Source: Poecilobothrus nobilitatus (taxonomy: Eukaryota > Arthropoda > Insecta > Diptera > Dolichopodidae). Taken from it: 64,000 nt of DNA. The position numbers were made by a program, and so were the translations under genes. Under the pieces are notes generated by a model. That model was given only the letters and a program-made list of their open reading frames with translations, ran no database searches and had not been told where the DNA came from. The stretch spans positions 114,721,253 through 114,785,252 of the forward strand of contig OX352772.1 in the NCBI GenBank assembly GCA_947095535.1, given 5' to 3'. Shown piece after piece: positions 21,461 to 32,327 of the stretch. Position 1 is the first letter of the stretch, and each line of letters opens with the position of its first letter.

Positions 21461-22213
21461 AATATAAAGTGAGCTCTTTTTATCTACATTTCTTCTTCTA
21501 GATTGTATTGCCGATATATTATGTCATCTTTATTTATGTTAGCATTAATTTTTTTTCCAATTTCCAATATGGTGTTGGTAGGATTTTCAATCATTTCTGG
21601 TAATTCAGCAAGAACAATATTATTTTTTAATGAATAATATTATAATTTAATGATCTAGTAAGGATTCAAGTTTATTGATCCTAAAATCCAAGTTATTGTT
21701 TGTTTCTTCTGTGACTGCTATTCGTTTTTTTAATAATTTATTTTCTTTCTTAATAGCAAGATTTTGTTTGTACATGTCGTCAATTATTAAAGCAACTGAT
21801 TTTCTTATTTTTACAACAACAGAGCCCAATAATTTAAAGTATGACGCCATTTTTTCCATGTTGCAGTTAGTTGGATCAAAAGATGATAATTCTTCCAATT
21901 CAACTAATTGTGTTTCATATCTATTGCTAATAGTAGTTTTGTTTTGATCTTCTTCATCTATTATTTCTATGTCATTTACTTCTTCGTTTTCTATTACGAA
22001 CGATTCGTTGCTATTAGATGAACATTTTGAACATCTCCAGTAAGCTTCTCCCTTTTTGAGTACTTCAAAAAGTTCAACTGAAACTCCGCCGCATTTCACA
22101 TGAAAAGAAGAACGACATTTACCACTACATAATATTCCTTTTGATTTTCCTGTGATCTTCTTTGTACAAACCGAGCATTGATTTAGATTGGTTTTCCGAT
22201 TTGATTCATCCAT
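21430..22213 (-). pseudogene. LINE ORF1 with PHD finger and coiled coil
   Basis: ATG at 22213. Residues 13-64 form a C4-H-C3 PHD pattern: Cys13, Cys16, Cys29, Cys33, His38, Cys41, Cys61 and Cys64. An acidic linker follows, then a likely coiled coil at about 135-188 (KQNLAIKKENKLLKKRIAV). The first frame stops at 21647. Beyond it, out of frame, come LAELPEMIENPTNTILEIGK and SSLYILELKSEKAKSEML, matching the RRM-like domain and tail of such ORF1 proteins, with a segment lost between. ORF1 proteins bind LINE RNA; PHD-bearing ORF1s are known from CR1-group LINEs. The last part is fused directly to RT sequence. Confidence 0.75.
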
Positions 22214-22545
22214 TTTTTGATCACCACAAATTTTGATATTTTGGGATTATTTATGTAAGTATGTATGTATATGAATGTAAATATAAAATTTAAATTTCAC
22301 AAACAGACCCAGTGATTTTAGTAATTAGTATTATTTATTAATTTTTAATATTATAAATTATTAATAATTGCTTTAATTATTTATTGATTATTTCGGTGAG
22401 TGCAAAAAGTGAGAAATAAAGTTAATTTATTTTAAAATCAATTTTTAAAATTTCAATTAAAGCGCGATAAAAAAAAATCAAGCTTTCTTGTCAACTGTCA
22501 ATTGAACAACCAATATCAATATCAATTGATATTTGAAATATGACC

Positions 22546-22850
22546 ATCAACCATCTCTATCTTTTCTGTAAACAGTATAGGTAGAGGAAAAAAGTTCGAG
22601 ATTATTAATTGACGAATGAAGCCATGTTTCAGTTAAAATAAAAATGTCGAAATCGAGAAGTAACGAATTGGAAAAAATAATTTTTGTTTTAGTTCGTAAC
22701 CCTCTTACATTTTTTCATATAGTACGTTGGAAATTTATGTGAAACTTTTGGAGGTATTTTGAAAGAAGAATTAATATTGGGTACATTTAGACTTTTCTCA
22801 CTGGAAAAGGGACGAAAGTACCTCTATGGTTTGCTCTTACCCTTTGAAGA
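22546..22850 (-). pseudogene. Host LINE endonuclease N-terminal part, minus strand
   Basis: On the minus strand this reads NVRGLRTKTKIIFSN, then LDFDIFILTETWLHSSINN and TYTVYRKDRDG. This is the start of an APE-type LINE endonuclease with its catalytic Glu in TETWL. It continues at 19808 after the inserted LINE. Start and ORF1 of this host LINE are not found further right. Confidence 0.75.
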
Positions 22851-22859
22851 TTGTTTATT

Positions 22860-23590
22860 TATTTAATTATTACAGAACAAAATATACATTAATTTTTAGA
22901 AAACAATATTTTTTAATTAAAAAACATGTAATTGTGTTGACAACTCATGCACTTTAGTTAATTGGTGTGGAGTTGCCGTTTCTCCATTTTACTTTACGTA
23001 GTTGATTTTTAAATGTTTTAATCCCAAGTTATTTTTAATGTAATTTCAGTAACATAATTTTGGCAGCTTGTTACATTAAGAAAATAGAGTTATGTTTGCT
23101 TTATGTACTTAATCGCCTTTTTCTTGAATTCTGCAACATTTTTACTACTTTTATTACTTTCGGTATAATGTTCTATATATTTTTATGACAGTTGGAAGGA
23201 AACTTTTTTTATGTAGTTAGTTTTTATCTAGTTTCTTTATTGGTGATATCATATCTACAACTTAATGTTATTTTTTGTTATATTATTTTATTATAAGTTT
23301 TGTAAACAAATATTGCCTTCTCCAGTGTGATGATTTCATTTATTTTATTTATTCTTGTTTCTGCAAACATTCTTGTGGTGCTGTAGTTTCTGCTTTGATT
23401 AAACATACATTTAACTGCTTTTGTTAATATTTGCTGACAGTTGTTAATAAGTGCATCTGCTCCAGATGACCAGTTGATTATGTTGTATCCAATATGCGGG
23501 GTAACGTGAGCGTTAATTATCGTTCTGGCTATGTTAGGAGTCAGCGTGATGTTAGACCTTCTTATTACTCCAATTAGATATCATATTATT
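22860..23590 (-). pseudogene. LINE RT C-terminal and 3' part, minus strand
   Basis: On the minus strand from 23575 this reads NIARTIINAHVTPHIGYNII, then NWSSGADALINNCQQILTK, CMFNQSRNYSTT and RINKINEIITLEKAIFVYK, the C-terminal region of a Jockey-type RT. It decays to a 3' UTR towards 22860. It is 5'-truncated at about 23590, exactly beside a perfect hairpin. A related segment occurs at 31850-32230 and 35972-36160. Confidence 0.7.
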
Positions 23591-23639
23591 TATCATATTA
23601 ATTCTTTTGCAACAATACTGCAAAAGAATTAATATGATA
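23591..23639. repeat. Perfect 21 bp inverted repeat with 7-base loop
   Basis: Arms 23591-23611 and 23619-23639 are exact reverse complements (TATCATATTAATTCTTTTGC plus A). The loop is ACAATAC. It lies at the 5' truncation point of a minus-strand LINE fragment and may be a foldback formed at insertion. Confidence 0.9.
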
Positions 23640-23998
23640 AAATATAATAAAAAGATAAAGTGATAAATGATAAAATAAGAATAATGTATGTATATTGCGC
23701 AGGGAAACTTAGAAGGTAAAATAAAAAGTTTTTCACAATAAACTTATCTATAAAAAGGCTAAATCCAAGCTCTACTAATGACAACAATAGTCAAAATTCT
23801 TTCGAAATGCTTAGTTAAGTAAAACCGAAAGTTTTTACCAAATTAAAGATAATTCACCCAGAAGTAGAATTTTAAGGAGCGAAGAGTTACATCTGTAATA
23901 TATTTACCAAATACTTCCAAACTAATTAATCGTTCACATTTCAATAACCCTAAAATATGAAAACATTCAATTTTCAAATATTCCGCAATATCACAAAT
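23640..23998. other. AT-rich spacer, possibly hAT-derived
   Basis: No gene assigned. The minus strand at 23870-24000 reads KICDIAEYLKIECFHILGLL and then CERLISLEVFGK, somewhat like a hAT C-terminal region (ERxxS), and the sequence resumes after the SINE. Weak. Confidence 0.3.
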
Positions 23999-24205
23999 TT
24001 TCGAACTGGGGCCTCGATGGCTTAGTGCGTAAGGGCATATAAAATACGCTGTAAACACCGAGGGAGTGTTTGTTCGAAATTCACACTCGTCGTAAGAGTT
24101 ATTCTCCCTTACGACATTTACAGCTATGCCTGAACAGGAAAGGCTGTGTAATTTCCTGTCCACATTTATGTGGCAGAGAAATGCATTTAAAAAAAATTTC
24201 GAACT
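23999..24205 (+). mobile_element. tRNA-derived SINE with target duplication
   Basis: The body is 24008-24196, flanked by direct copies of TTTCGAACT at 23999-24007 and 24197-24205. The head has an A box (TGGCTTAGTGCG at about 24018) and a B box (GTTCGAAATTC at about 24073), so it is transcribed by RNA polymerase III and tRNA-related. The body ends in an A-run. A shorter minus-strand relative lies at 14338-14412. It depends on a LINE for movement; which one is unknown. Confidence 0.85.
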
Positions 24206-24350
24206 AAAAGTAATATTGCTATGTAGCAAAATTCCGTTGACCCGTTAATTAAATTTTATACGTTTCATACTAAATTAACGCAATTATGAAAACAACAAAG
24301 TAGGTACAAGCATACATACATACATAAATTACTTATATCAATAAATTGAA

Positions 24351-26459
24351 ATGTTGCATATTTTGTTGAAAACAAAACGCAAGCCTTGGTTTAATGACAT
24401 CTGCAGGAAAGCAATTCAAGTCAAGGAAGAGCATTTCAAAATGTACAAGAAAAATGTGTCTGGGTCTTTATTTGGTGACTATAAAGTTGCCAGGAACAAT
24501 TGCAAGAGAATTATCAATCAGCAAAAGTTTCTTTACAACCAAAGATTAAAACGTAAAATAATTAATCTATGGCACTGCAATCGTTCTTTTTGGACATTTG
24601 CGAAGAGTGAGAAAGAGAACTTTTGCGAATCATCCTTTCCGCCGCTTATTGATAACAATAATTCTATCATATCAGATTCAGTTGGTAAAGCAAATTTGTT
24701 TCTACACTCCCTCCTACAGTACAAACTCCGCCAGTACTACACTTTGTTGATCCTACTAGGGTTAAAATTCTTCATAGGGTGTACTTTAGAATACGAACGT
24801 AGTGAAAGTGCTTGAAAATCTGAATGTTAGAAAATCCACTGGTCCTGATGGAATTCCTGCGATGGTTCTTAAACATATTGCCTCTCCCATTTCGAAACCT
24901 CTGCGCCTTTTATTTCATTATCATTTTCGACTGGCAGATATCCCAGTCACTGGAAAGTTGCTCAAGCCTCTCCAATTCCCAAAAAAGTTTACAAAAGCGA
25001 CCCCTCTAACTACCGGCCAATAGCAATTATTTCGGTCATTTCCAAAGTTATGGAAATTCTCGTTAACAAAAGGCTGATGAGATACCTTGACTGCAGAGGT
25101 ATTTTGCATGATAGACAATATGGCTTTAGAAGTCAAAGATCTACAGGAAATCTTCTAACTACCTCAGCGAAAAGCTCAACACCAGTATTCACTGTTCATG
25201 TGAATCTGAGATTGTTGCTCTTGATATCTCAAAGGCTTTTGATCGAGTATGGCATTCTGCTCTTTTGAACAAATGCCGAGCTATTGGTCTTGGTAATCCT
25301 TTTTGCAAATGGATTGAGGATTTTCTTTCGAATCGTCGTATTCGTGTCCTTGTCGACAGTTTTATGTCTAACACTTTATAAATAAACGATTGCATTCCAC
25401 AAGGCTGCGCCTTATCACTAATGCTTTTTTTGATTTTTATAAATGACTCTACCGTCAATCCAATTCATAGCTTCGCTAACGACAGCACTCTAGTGGCATC
25501 CTAGAGTTTTCTTAAGAAGTTTAATGTCACACCTACCGCAATCAGTTCGAAAAGAAATATCATGGTTAGTTTAGTTAACCATGATTTAACTAAAATAGCC
25601 GATTGGGGTAAAACTAATAGAGTAGAGTTTAATACCTCAAAAATACAAAGCTGCCTGATTTCCTGCGAAAGAAATCAGTTTAACCCAATTCTGCTATTTC
25701 AAGGAGAAAATATAGAGCGATCAGAAAGTCTAAGCATTTTAGGTTTGCAGCTAAATCAAAAAATGCTGTGGAATGAGCATATTTTTGATATAGCTAAAAG
25801 TGCTGCCAAATGTTTGGGTTTTCTGTCCCGCTGCAAAACATATTTCTCTCCAAAGGATCTGTCTAATATCTATAAAACCTACATTCACCTAAGATAGAGT
25901 AGAACTCGCACATTTAAGCTGGCGCGTCCCAAATTTCTCTGAGCTACCTCGGCAAAATCCAAAACCGCGCCCAAAATCCAAAACCGCGCCTAATAGGCGA
26001 CCCTGTCCACTTAACTTTCGACGCAACTTTCTCCACTTAACTCTCGACGCAATACTGGAGCTATTTCTCTATTTTACAGATATCTTGTAGGTAATGACAC
26101 TTGCTCTATTGAACTTAAATCAATTATGCCTCCTCTTAAACAATTCCAACGTAACACCAGAGGAGCTGCCAGTGCTCATTTCTACACTGAAATTCCAAGA
26201 TGGTTTAAAACTGGCTATGGAAACCCATTTATTGTGAGAAGTGCTAAGATGTGGAACATGCTTCCATCTAATGGGTTCCCCTCTGTCAACAACGTTCCGT
26301 ACTACAATTTGCAAAAATTCAAAACGAATCTTTATAGGTTCGTTTCCAATCTTCCTACTAATTCCCCTTTAACATCCCATTTTCCTAATAACTAAACCTA
26401 CATATGTATAAAGGAATCCGTTCCTAGCGTTTAGCTAGCATGTAAAAAAAAAAAAAAAA
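24351..26459 (+). mobile_element. 5'-truncated LINE with poly(A) tail, plus strand
   Basis: The linker is at 24351-24815 (KPWFNDICRKAIQVKEEHF). RT follows: STGPDGIPAMVLKHI (24835), ILHDRQYGFRSQRSTGNLL (25096), ALDISKAFDRVWHSALL (near 25210, another frame), CIPQGCALSLM (near 25392) and ANDSTLVAS, where YADD has become NDS. The C-terminal parts are 25562-25897 (ESLSILGLQLNQKMLWNEH) and 26126-26395 (PRWFKTGYGNPF, MWNMLPSNGFPS). It ends in an A-run at about 26443-26459. Two short tandem duplications (19 bp at 25953-25990; 26 bp period at 26007-26053) break the frame between RT and the C-terminal domain. The catalytic centre is mutated. Confidence 0.8.
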
Positions 26460-27489
26460 TCAGATGTATAAGATTTGGAATCAAAAGTAAAATTAATTTT
26501 GCGTTTTATTTAAAATTTAATTCTTCATTTTTTGAAATGAATAACTACCAGAGATGAAAAGTAATGCATTATTTTCATAATACATTAGTTTTGCATTAGC
26601 ATTATTTTGTATTGAATTAAAATAACTCATTATTTTTTCTTACAATGCATTGAAATAATTATTTTGAATTATATTTTCAAACTAATTCATTAAAATAATG
26701 CATTACATATAATGAATTACTAAATATAATTCAAATTATGTCAATTACTTTGAATTACTTTTGAATTAAAAAAATAATTCAAAGATAATTCAAGCAATTC
26801 AATGAATTATTTTTTTTTAATTCAAAACTAATTCAATGAATTACTTTTTTTAATTCAAAAGTAATTCAGATAATTCAATGCAATATTTAATTTATGTATT
26901 ATTATTTATATGCTTCCATTATATGCTTTTATTTTATATTAACGCGTTAGTGTCGGTTTATTTATTTATTTATTTATTTGTCATTATGTCATGTCATTTA
27001 TTATGTTTGTAATCTGTTCAAAAGGAAAGTAAGTATTGTATGTTAAATATAAATAGGTATATTATAGTTACCATGATTTTCTGATTCAACTTTTTGATTT
27101 TCGTCCACCACTTTTTTCTAAAAAATCAAAATATAACTAAAACAAATCAACAATAAATAAATTATAATACATTTTAATCTAATATATTTACCTTTCTTAA
27201 TAATTATTTTATTAATATAATATCCATTTTTTTCAATACTGTATGCTGTATATTGTAGTTGGGTTCTAACTATTTTCAATTTTCAATACTAACTGAAATT
27301 ATTTTCAAAACCAAATATTTTTTGTAGTTGTAATCGCAAATGTTTCTATATAGAAGTTAAATTACTAAATAAATGTATTTACGTAATTCAAAAATACATA
27401 TGTACATTAGATAATATTGTATTGGATATCATATTTATTGCAAACAATTTTTGTTAAAATTTAGTATTTATACCCGTATGCACGTATGT

Positions 27490-27660
27490 TCAAGGGTATA
27501 ATAAATTTGCCATTACGTTTGTGACACCTTAAAGGAGCTAAGCTGCATATAAACTTAAATAAATCGATCGGATTATAATAGGATTTTGAGTCGAATAAGC
27601 TCTATGTACGCCCGCCCATCCACACGATAACTCAAATAAAGGAGCTAGGAACCTGCAATT
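27490..27660 (-). repeat. Dispersed repeat, copy 2, reverse orientation
   Basis: Starts AAGGGTATAATAAATTTGCC and contains CACGATAACTCAAATAA. It corresponds to the reverse complement of 16430-16600, with the GACAGACAGAG motif decayed. Confidence 0.55.
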
Positions 27661-27780
27661 TTGTTTACATAATTTTTTTTTCGTAATATTGTGTTTTGAA
27701 AGTTAATGTGTTAATATACTTGTGAATAATTAATTTCAAATATTTTATAAAAAATTAATATCAGTGAAAAACTATATAAA

Positions 27781-27930
27781 ATGTTTCATACTCATGCAAT
27801 GGACTTGGATGATGTTGATTACATTAATGACCCAAATTACCATCTTAATATTGGGGAAATAGAATCAGAGGGAGTATTACTACCTTCAACTTCCAAAAAT
27901 TTACTGGTACCTTCAAAATCTTCTAGATGA
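27781..27930 (+). CDS. Short acidic frame, possible first exon of the hAT gene
   Basis: ATG at 27781 gives 49 codons (MFHTHAMDLDDVDYINDPN to SKSSR). A coding-looking continuation follows in another frame to a GAAG/GTAAAT donor near 28005, and an acceptor TTTCAG ends at 29098. It could be a 5' exon of the transposase or an independent small gene of the hAT element. I do not recognise it. Confidence 0.3.
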   Translation: MFHTHAMDLDDVDYINDPNYHLNIGEIESEGVLLPSTSKNLLVPSKSSR

Positions 27931-28756
27931 GAATACTAACATATTTGCCAGGAACGAATTGCCATTAATACTGAATGGCAAATACTTTTAAATAACAAAG
28001 AAGGTAAATAAATAATATTTCGATTTATAATTTTTTAAATGTTTAGGAGTATTTTTGATTTGTATGAAATTGTTATTTGGATTTTGTTATTTGGATATTG
28101 TATTTTCTTTCAGCCTTCTTATTTCTATAACAAAAACTATATAAAAATGCATACACATGAAGATTATCTTAAAATATCATAGGATTCTATTAGATATGTA
28201 TATAACAATGTTATATTATATTATGTATATAAATATAAGTAAATTTGTTTTTTTTTTTGCTTATTACTATATAAAGACAAACGCAACTCAAAACACAATT
28301 AAATTTTTTAGTGCTTTCAAGTGAAAGAAAGTGCATTTTGTATTAAGTTATTTTTTGTTAAATATTAATTTCGATAAAAAGTTTATAATATAGTTAATTG
28401 TTAAGTTAAAGGTAAGATAATATAATTTTTACGTATGATTTTATTTTGATCTACATCTAGTTTAATATGTTTAATAGGAATGTCAGAATCTGATATAATA
28501 GATTTTGATGATTAGTAATAGGAACAATACGAATATATTATTTGAAAAATTTTTCAAAAAAAGTGAAATTGTAAGTTTTTTTTTTTGTAGATATTCGTGT
28601 TTACAATGCAATAAAATTTAAATCTATCGTCTACCGTTTTTTATGGTATTATCAAGGATTAAAAAACGATAGACGATGAACTTAAATCTAATGAAAAGTT
28701 CTTTTAATCATGACATAAAATAACAAATAACAAAAAAAACACCGAAAATATATGTA
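27931..28756. other. AT-rich DNA within the hAT element
   Basis: No clear gene. It includes an inverted pair around 28620-28680 (TCTATCGTCTACCGTTTTTT and AAAAAACGATAGACGATGAA), a possible small foldback. Otherwise unassigned; possibly intron. Confidence 0.35.
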
Positions 28757-28855
28757 AGTACTTTGATGGGTTGATGCGTAAGTCATCTGAATATCATTCA
28801 AAACTGTCACGGTTCGATTCCATGCGCGGGGAGAATAGTGATTTTTTTTTTTTTT
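28757..28855 (+). mobile_element. tRNA-like sequence, probable SINE head
   Basis: A tRNA-like segment has an A-box-like TGGGTTGATGCG (28767) and an exact B box GGTTCGATTCC (28811), 40 bases apart, with flanking CACGG/CCATG able to form most of a T stem. A run of 13 T at about 28843-28855 follows and could end RNA polymerase III transcription. The acceptor stem does not close, so a working tRNA is unlikely. It differs from the SINE at 24008. Confidence 0.5.
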
Positions 28856-29098
28856 AAATTACATTAAATTCAATTAAATAAAAATTGCATATAACTTTTT
28901 TTTATTAATCATTACTTATAACTTTTTTTTATTAATCATTACAAATAGTATTTTGCTATTGAATTTCATATATCGTGCTATTTTAAAATCGTGTAAAAAG
29001 ACCGTGTAAAAAGCAGGATTAAGTGTAATTATGAATTTAACTCATTACGTATATCTCATTATCAAAAAATTTCAATTAACTTTACACAAATATTTCAG

Positions 29099-30999
29099 TT
29101 AACAAATACGAATTTTAATAGAAAAAGACAAGGTGTTTCGGCCGAATGCGTTGTATGTAGAAAGAAAATTAAAGGATTTACTCAAGTAACATCAAATTTA
29201 CTATAATCAATATGAGTAATATGTCGAATTGAAAAAGGCGAAACTAGATAAGTCAACAACAACAACCAGAAAGGCATTTGATAGCGCTCTTGTAAATTTT
29301 GTTGTAGAAAATATATTGCCCATGTCGATTGTGGAAAGTGAAAGTTTTGTTAATCTTGTTAATTTTTTGAGTCCTAGTGTTAAAGTTTTGTGTAGAAAAA
29401 TCCTTACTAAAGAAATAAGTGAAATTCACTGTGAAATGATTTCAAATATCACAAAAGACCTCTCAGAACAAAAATATGTGTGCACTACGGTCGATATATG
29501 GTCAACAAAGCATAGGAGTTTTCTTGGATATACGTGTCATTATATTACCAATGACTTTAAAAGAAAATCTAATCTATAAATCATTAGCCTGCAAGAGGTT
29601 TCAGGGAGCTCATACACATTGCAGGATTTCAGATTTTATCTTTAACATAAATGAAATGTTCCATCTGAACAGCAATAAAATTAGCAATAAAAACAGCGAC
29701 AACAACAGATAATGCCAGTAATTATTTAAAGGCATTTAAAGAATACGGAATAGAAAATATCAGACTTGTAGAATGCGAAGACGAAGGTTCTGAAGATTTG
29801 TCAACGTCTGCAAATGAAGAGGTGCAACGTTTCTTGCCTACACATATAACATGTGCCAGCCACACTATAAATTTATTAGCGTCGAGTGATTTTGTAAAAA
29901 TTATCAAACAAAATGCTTCGACTTATAAAATACATATGACTGTAAGTTTTAAAAATTAAAGAACTTTTGTGAAAACGCACTTGCACAAACATCAAAATTA
30001 TAGTTTTTATTTTATAATTTTTTTAATTTAAACTATCCATTTCCATGTATTTAATTTGGTATTTAATTACTTTTCTAAGGAAATGGCAAAATGTAATTCC
30101 ATTTAGAACAAAATTTTTAGACCTACGTCATCGGAAATTTTAAAAAACGTAATTGGCAGTGAATTAAAATATCCGGTGGCAACCAGGTGGAATTCCCTGT
30201 ATGACGCTATTGACAATTTGATAGAAAATAAGGAACAACTAGGGGTGTTTTGCGATACTCTGTCTCTATCAAAATTAACTGATAGAGATTGGAAGTATTT
30301 AAAAGAGTATAAAACTCCCATTGAATTGTAAAAGCAATTGATTTTTTGCAAGGAGAGAATTATACTTATTATGGTTTTCTGCTGCCAACACTAGCTACAA
30401 TACGTATTAAAATAAAGAAAATTGTGCTTTCAAAAAACTTGACAAATTTGGAAAATGAGACTAAAGAGATTGAAAAATCTTTAGTAAGAAGATTTTCGGA
30501 GTATTTCGAATTATCCGCTACAGTAAACGATGATGTCGTAGCTGCAATTTTGCATCCTGCAGGAAAGTTAGCTTGGATACATGCTTTAAATGATTTTGGA
30601 GATAACAGGTAATATTATGTACTTATTCTTTTAGTATTTTCCATTGCAAAGTTTAATCTAGAAACGTTTTATTGTATTCTTTATATTTTTGCTGTTCGTT
30701 TTTATGTATTATATTCATAAGTAAATTAAGTATAATTATTAAAACTTTAATACTAACTTGAATATATTTTTAAGGTTAACAAGATTTATATAAATAACTT
30801 TCTAATAAATTTCTAATAAAAAATAATCAAATAAATAAATTTCTATTATAAATAATCAAATATAGTTTAATCCTAGAAACTAATCATCAAGAGCCAAGAG
30901 GGTCGCCGTCTGTAAAACAAGAATATAACACTTACCTTGCTTCCAGACGGAATATGGAAATACTGGATAATTATAAATTAATTAAAGAAGGGTTATAAA
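29099..30999 (+). pseudogene. hAT transposase with BED finger, intron-bearing and broken
   Basis: After an acceptor at 29098 the frame reads VSAECVVCRKKIKGFTQVTS NLL, the start of a BED zinc finger. Next, 29229-29576 reads KYVCTTVDIWSTKHRSFLGY with the catalytic Asp in the family's TxDxW motif. A further frame at 29690-29941 reads TTDNASNYLKAFKEYG and ITCASHTINLLAS (DNASN is typical). A GTAAGT donor at 29942 and an acceptor near 30106 or 30119 lead to YPVATRWNSLYDAI (30170), then 30346-30612 (FLLPTLATIRIKIKKIV, ILHPAGKLAWIHALND). A donor at 30609 and an acceptor at 30866 lead to a last exon ending at 30999. The C-terminal SERxFS dimerisation domain is missing. Confidence 0.78.
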
Positions 31000-31520
31000 T
31001 AGAGGGTAATAAAAGCAAAATATAATATTAAATTACTAATTACTATAATAATAACTATATATTTATAACTTTCTTTATATTTGCGAATATATATATATAT
31101 ATTATGTGTATATATGTATAATGAATATTATTTTTTTTTATGTGAATTTTTTTTTTTGGGTTTTAAAAATTTTTTTTTTCAATTGAAATTATCTAGTTAT
31201 AAGTAAAAATTATTTGTTAGCTAGTTATAAGATTGTATTATTTACTATGTATTAAAAAAGAAAATTTTTATATTAAAAATTGTAATAAGATATTATGATA
31301 TTATTTAAAACGGAAATTGTTTATTTTCATTTAAAATTTGAAGTAAAATTATTTTAAAATACCTTGTAGAGATATAAAAGATAAAAAAATAGTAATTTTA
31401 CTTAACTAAAACTAGCCGTTTTTCAAATAAAAATTATAAAATAAAAAAATGAAGAGAAATAACGAAAAAGAACATTAAATATTAAATAATAAATAAAAAT
31501 TACAAAACACAAATAAAAAC
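31000..31520. other. AT-rich DNA between the transposase and the nested LINE
   Basis: No gene seen. TA repeat at 31080-31115. The block 31507-31520 is one side of the target duplication of the next LINE. Confidence 0.35.
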
Positions 31521-31521
31521 C

Positions 31522-31555
<34 letters not shown>

Positions 31556-32327
31556 CATAGAAGTTTATAACACAAAATATACAATTACATGTAAAAACAT
31601 TTCAAAAAGAAACTCAAACTAAACTAAACATATCTATACAGTTTTTTAACTGGTGTTGAGATGCGTTAAAATATCAATTTACTATCAATTAAAAAGAATA
31701 CATTTTTATTATTTAACAAGTTAATTAATTGTGTAAAATAAAATGACTAGAAGGAAACAATAAGCGAATTAAAAAATATAGTAAAATAAAATTAAACTTT
31801 AAATTCCAAAATTAAACAAATATACATAATAAACAAAAAAAAGTGTTCATAGAATAGTTTAAAAGTTGCTAAAGTTGCCTTTGATAAATTTTAATACCTG
31901 TTTTTTGAACACCGTGAGACTTGCTGATTCTTTAATACTAGTTGGTAGTAGATTAAAGACACGAGTGGCAGTTGGTATTAAACTTTTATGGTGTTTGTTC
32001 GTTCTACTAGCTGGTATTTCTATCATGTTAGAATTTCTGGTTGTCCTTCCAGAGGTGTTGTACCTTTTTTTTATAACCGTATTGCTTTTTATTTTATTAT
32101 TTAAGACTTTGTAAACAAATTTGATATTGTTTGAATTTGAATTTCTCTGATATTGCTAATTTTTGTTTCTGCATAAACACAAGTGGCGCTGTAAACTATG
32201 TCGTACCTAAACATGCTTTTAACCGTTTTTCTGAGGTTAGGTTAGGTTAAGGTGGCTGTCAAAAAGGCATATTTAGAACGTCTTAGGTCCATTGTGATAC
32301 CACATAGAAGCTTTTCTATCCCACTCG

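Larger units (their letters stand above)
19809..22545 (-). mobile_element. PHD-finger LINE inserted in the host LINE, endonuclease deleted
   Basis: A complete-ended but internally deleted non-LTR element, minus strand. Its 5' UTR is at about 22545-22214, ORF1 follows, and RT runs to 20073. The 3' UTR ends in an A-rich tail near 19810. It interrupts the endonuclease of the host LINE: the host reads TETWL...YRKDRDG on the right side and GDGVLIA on the left. Flanking copies of GGTTGATGG (right) and GGTGATGG (left, about 19794-19801) look like the target duplication. Confidence 0.72.
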
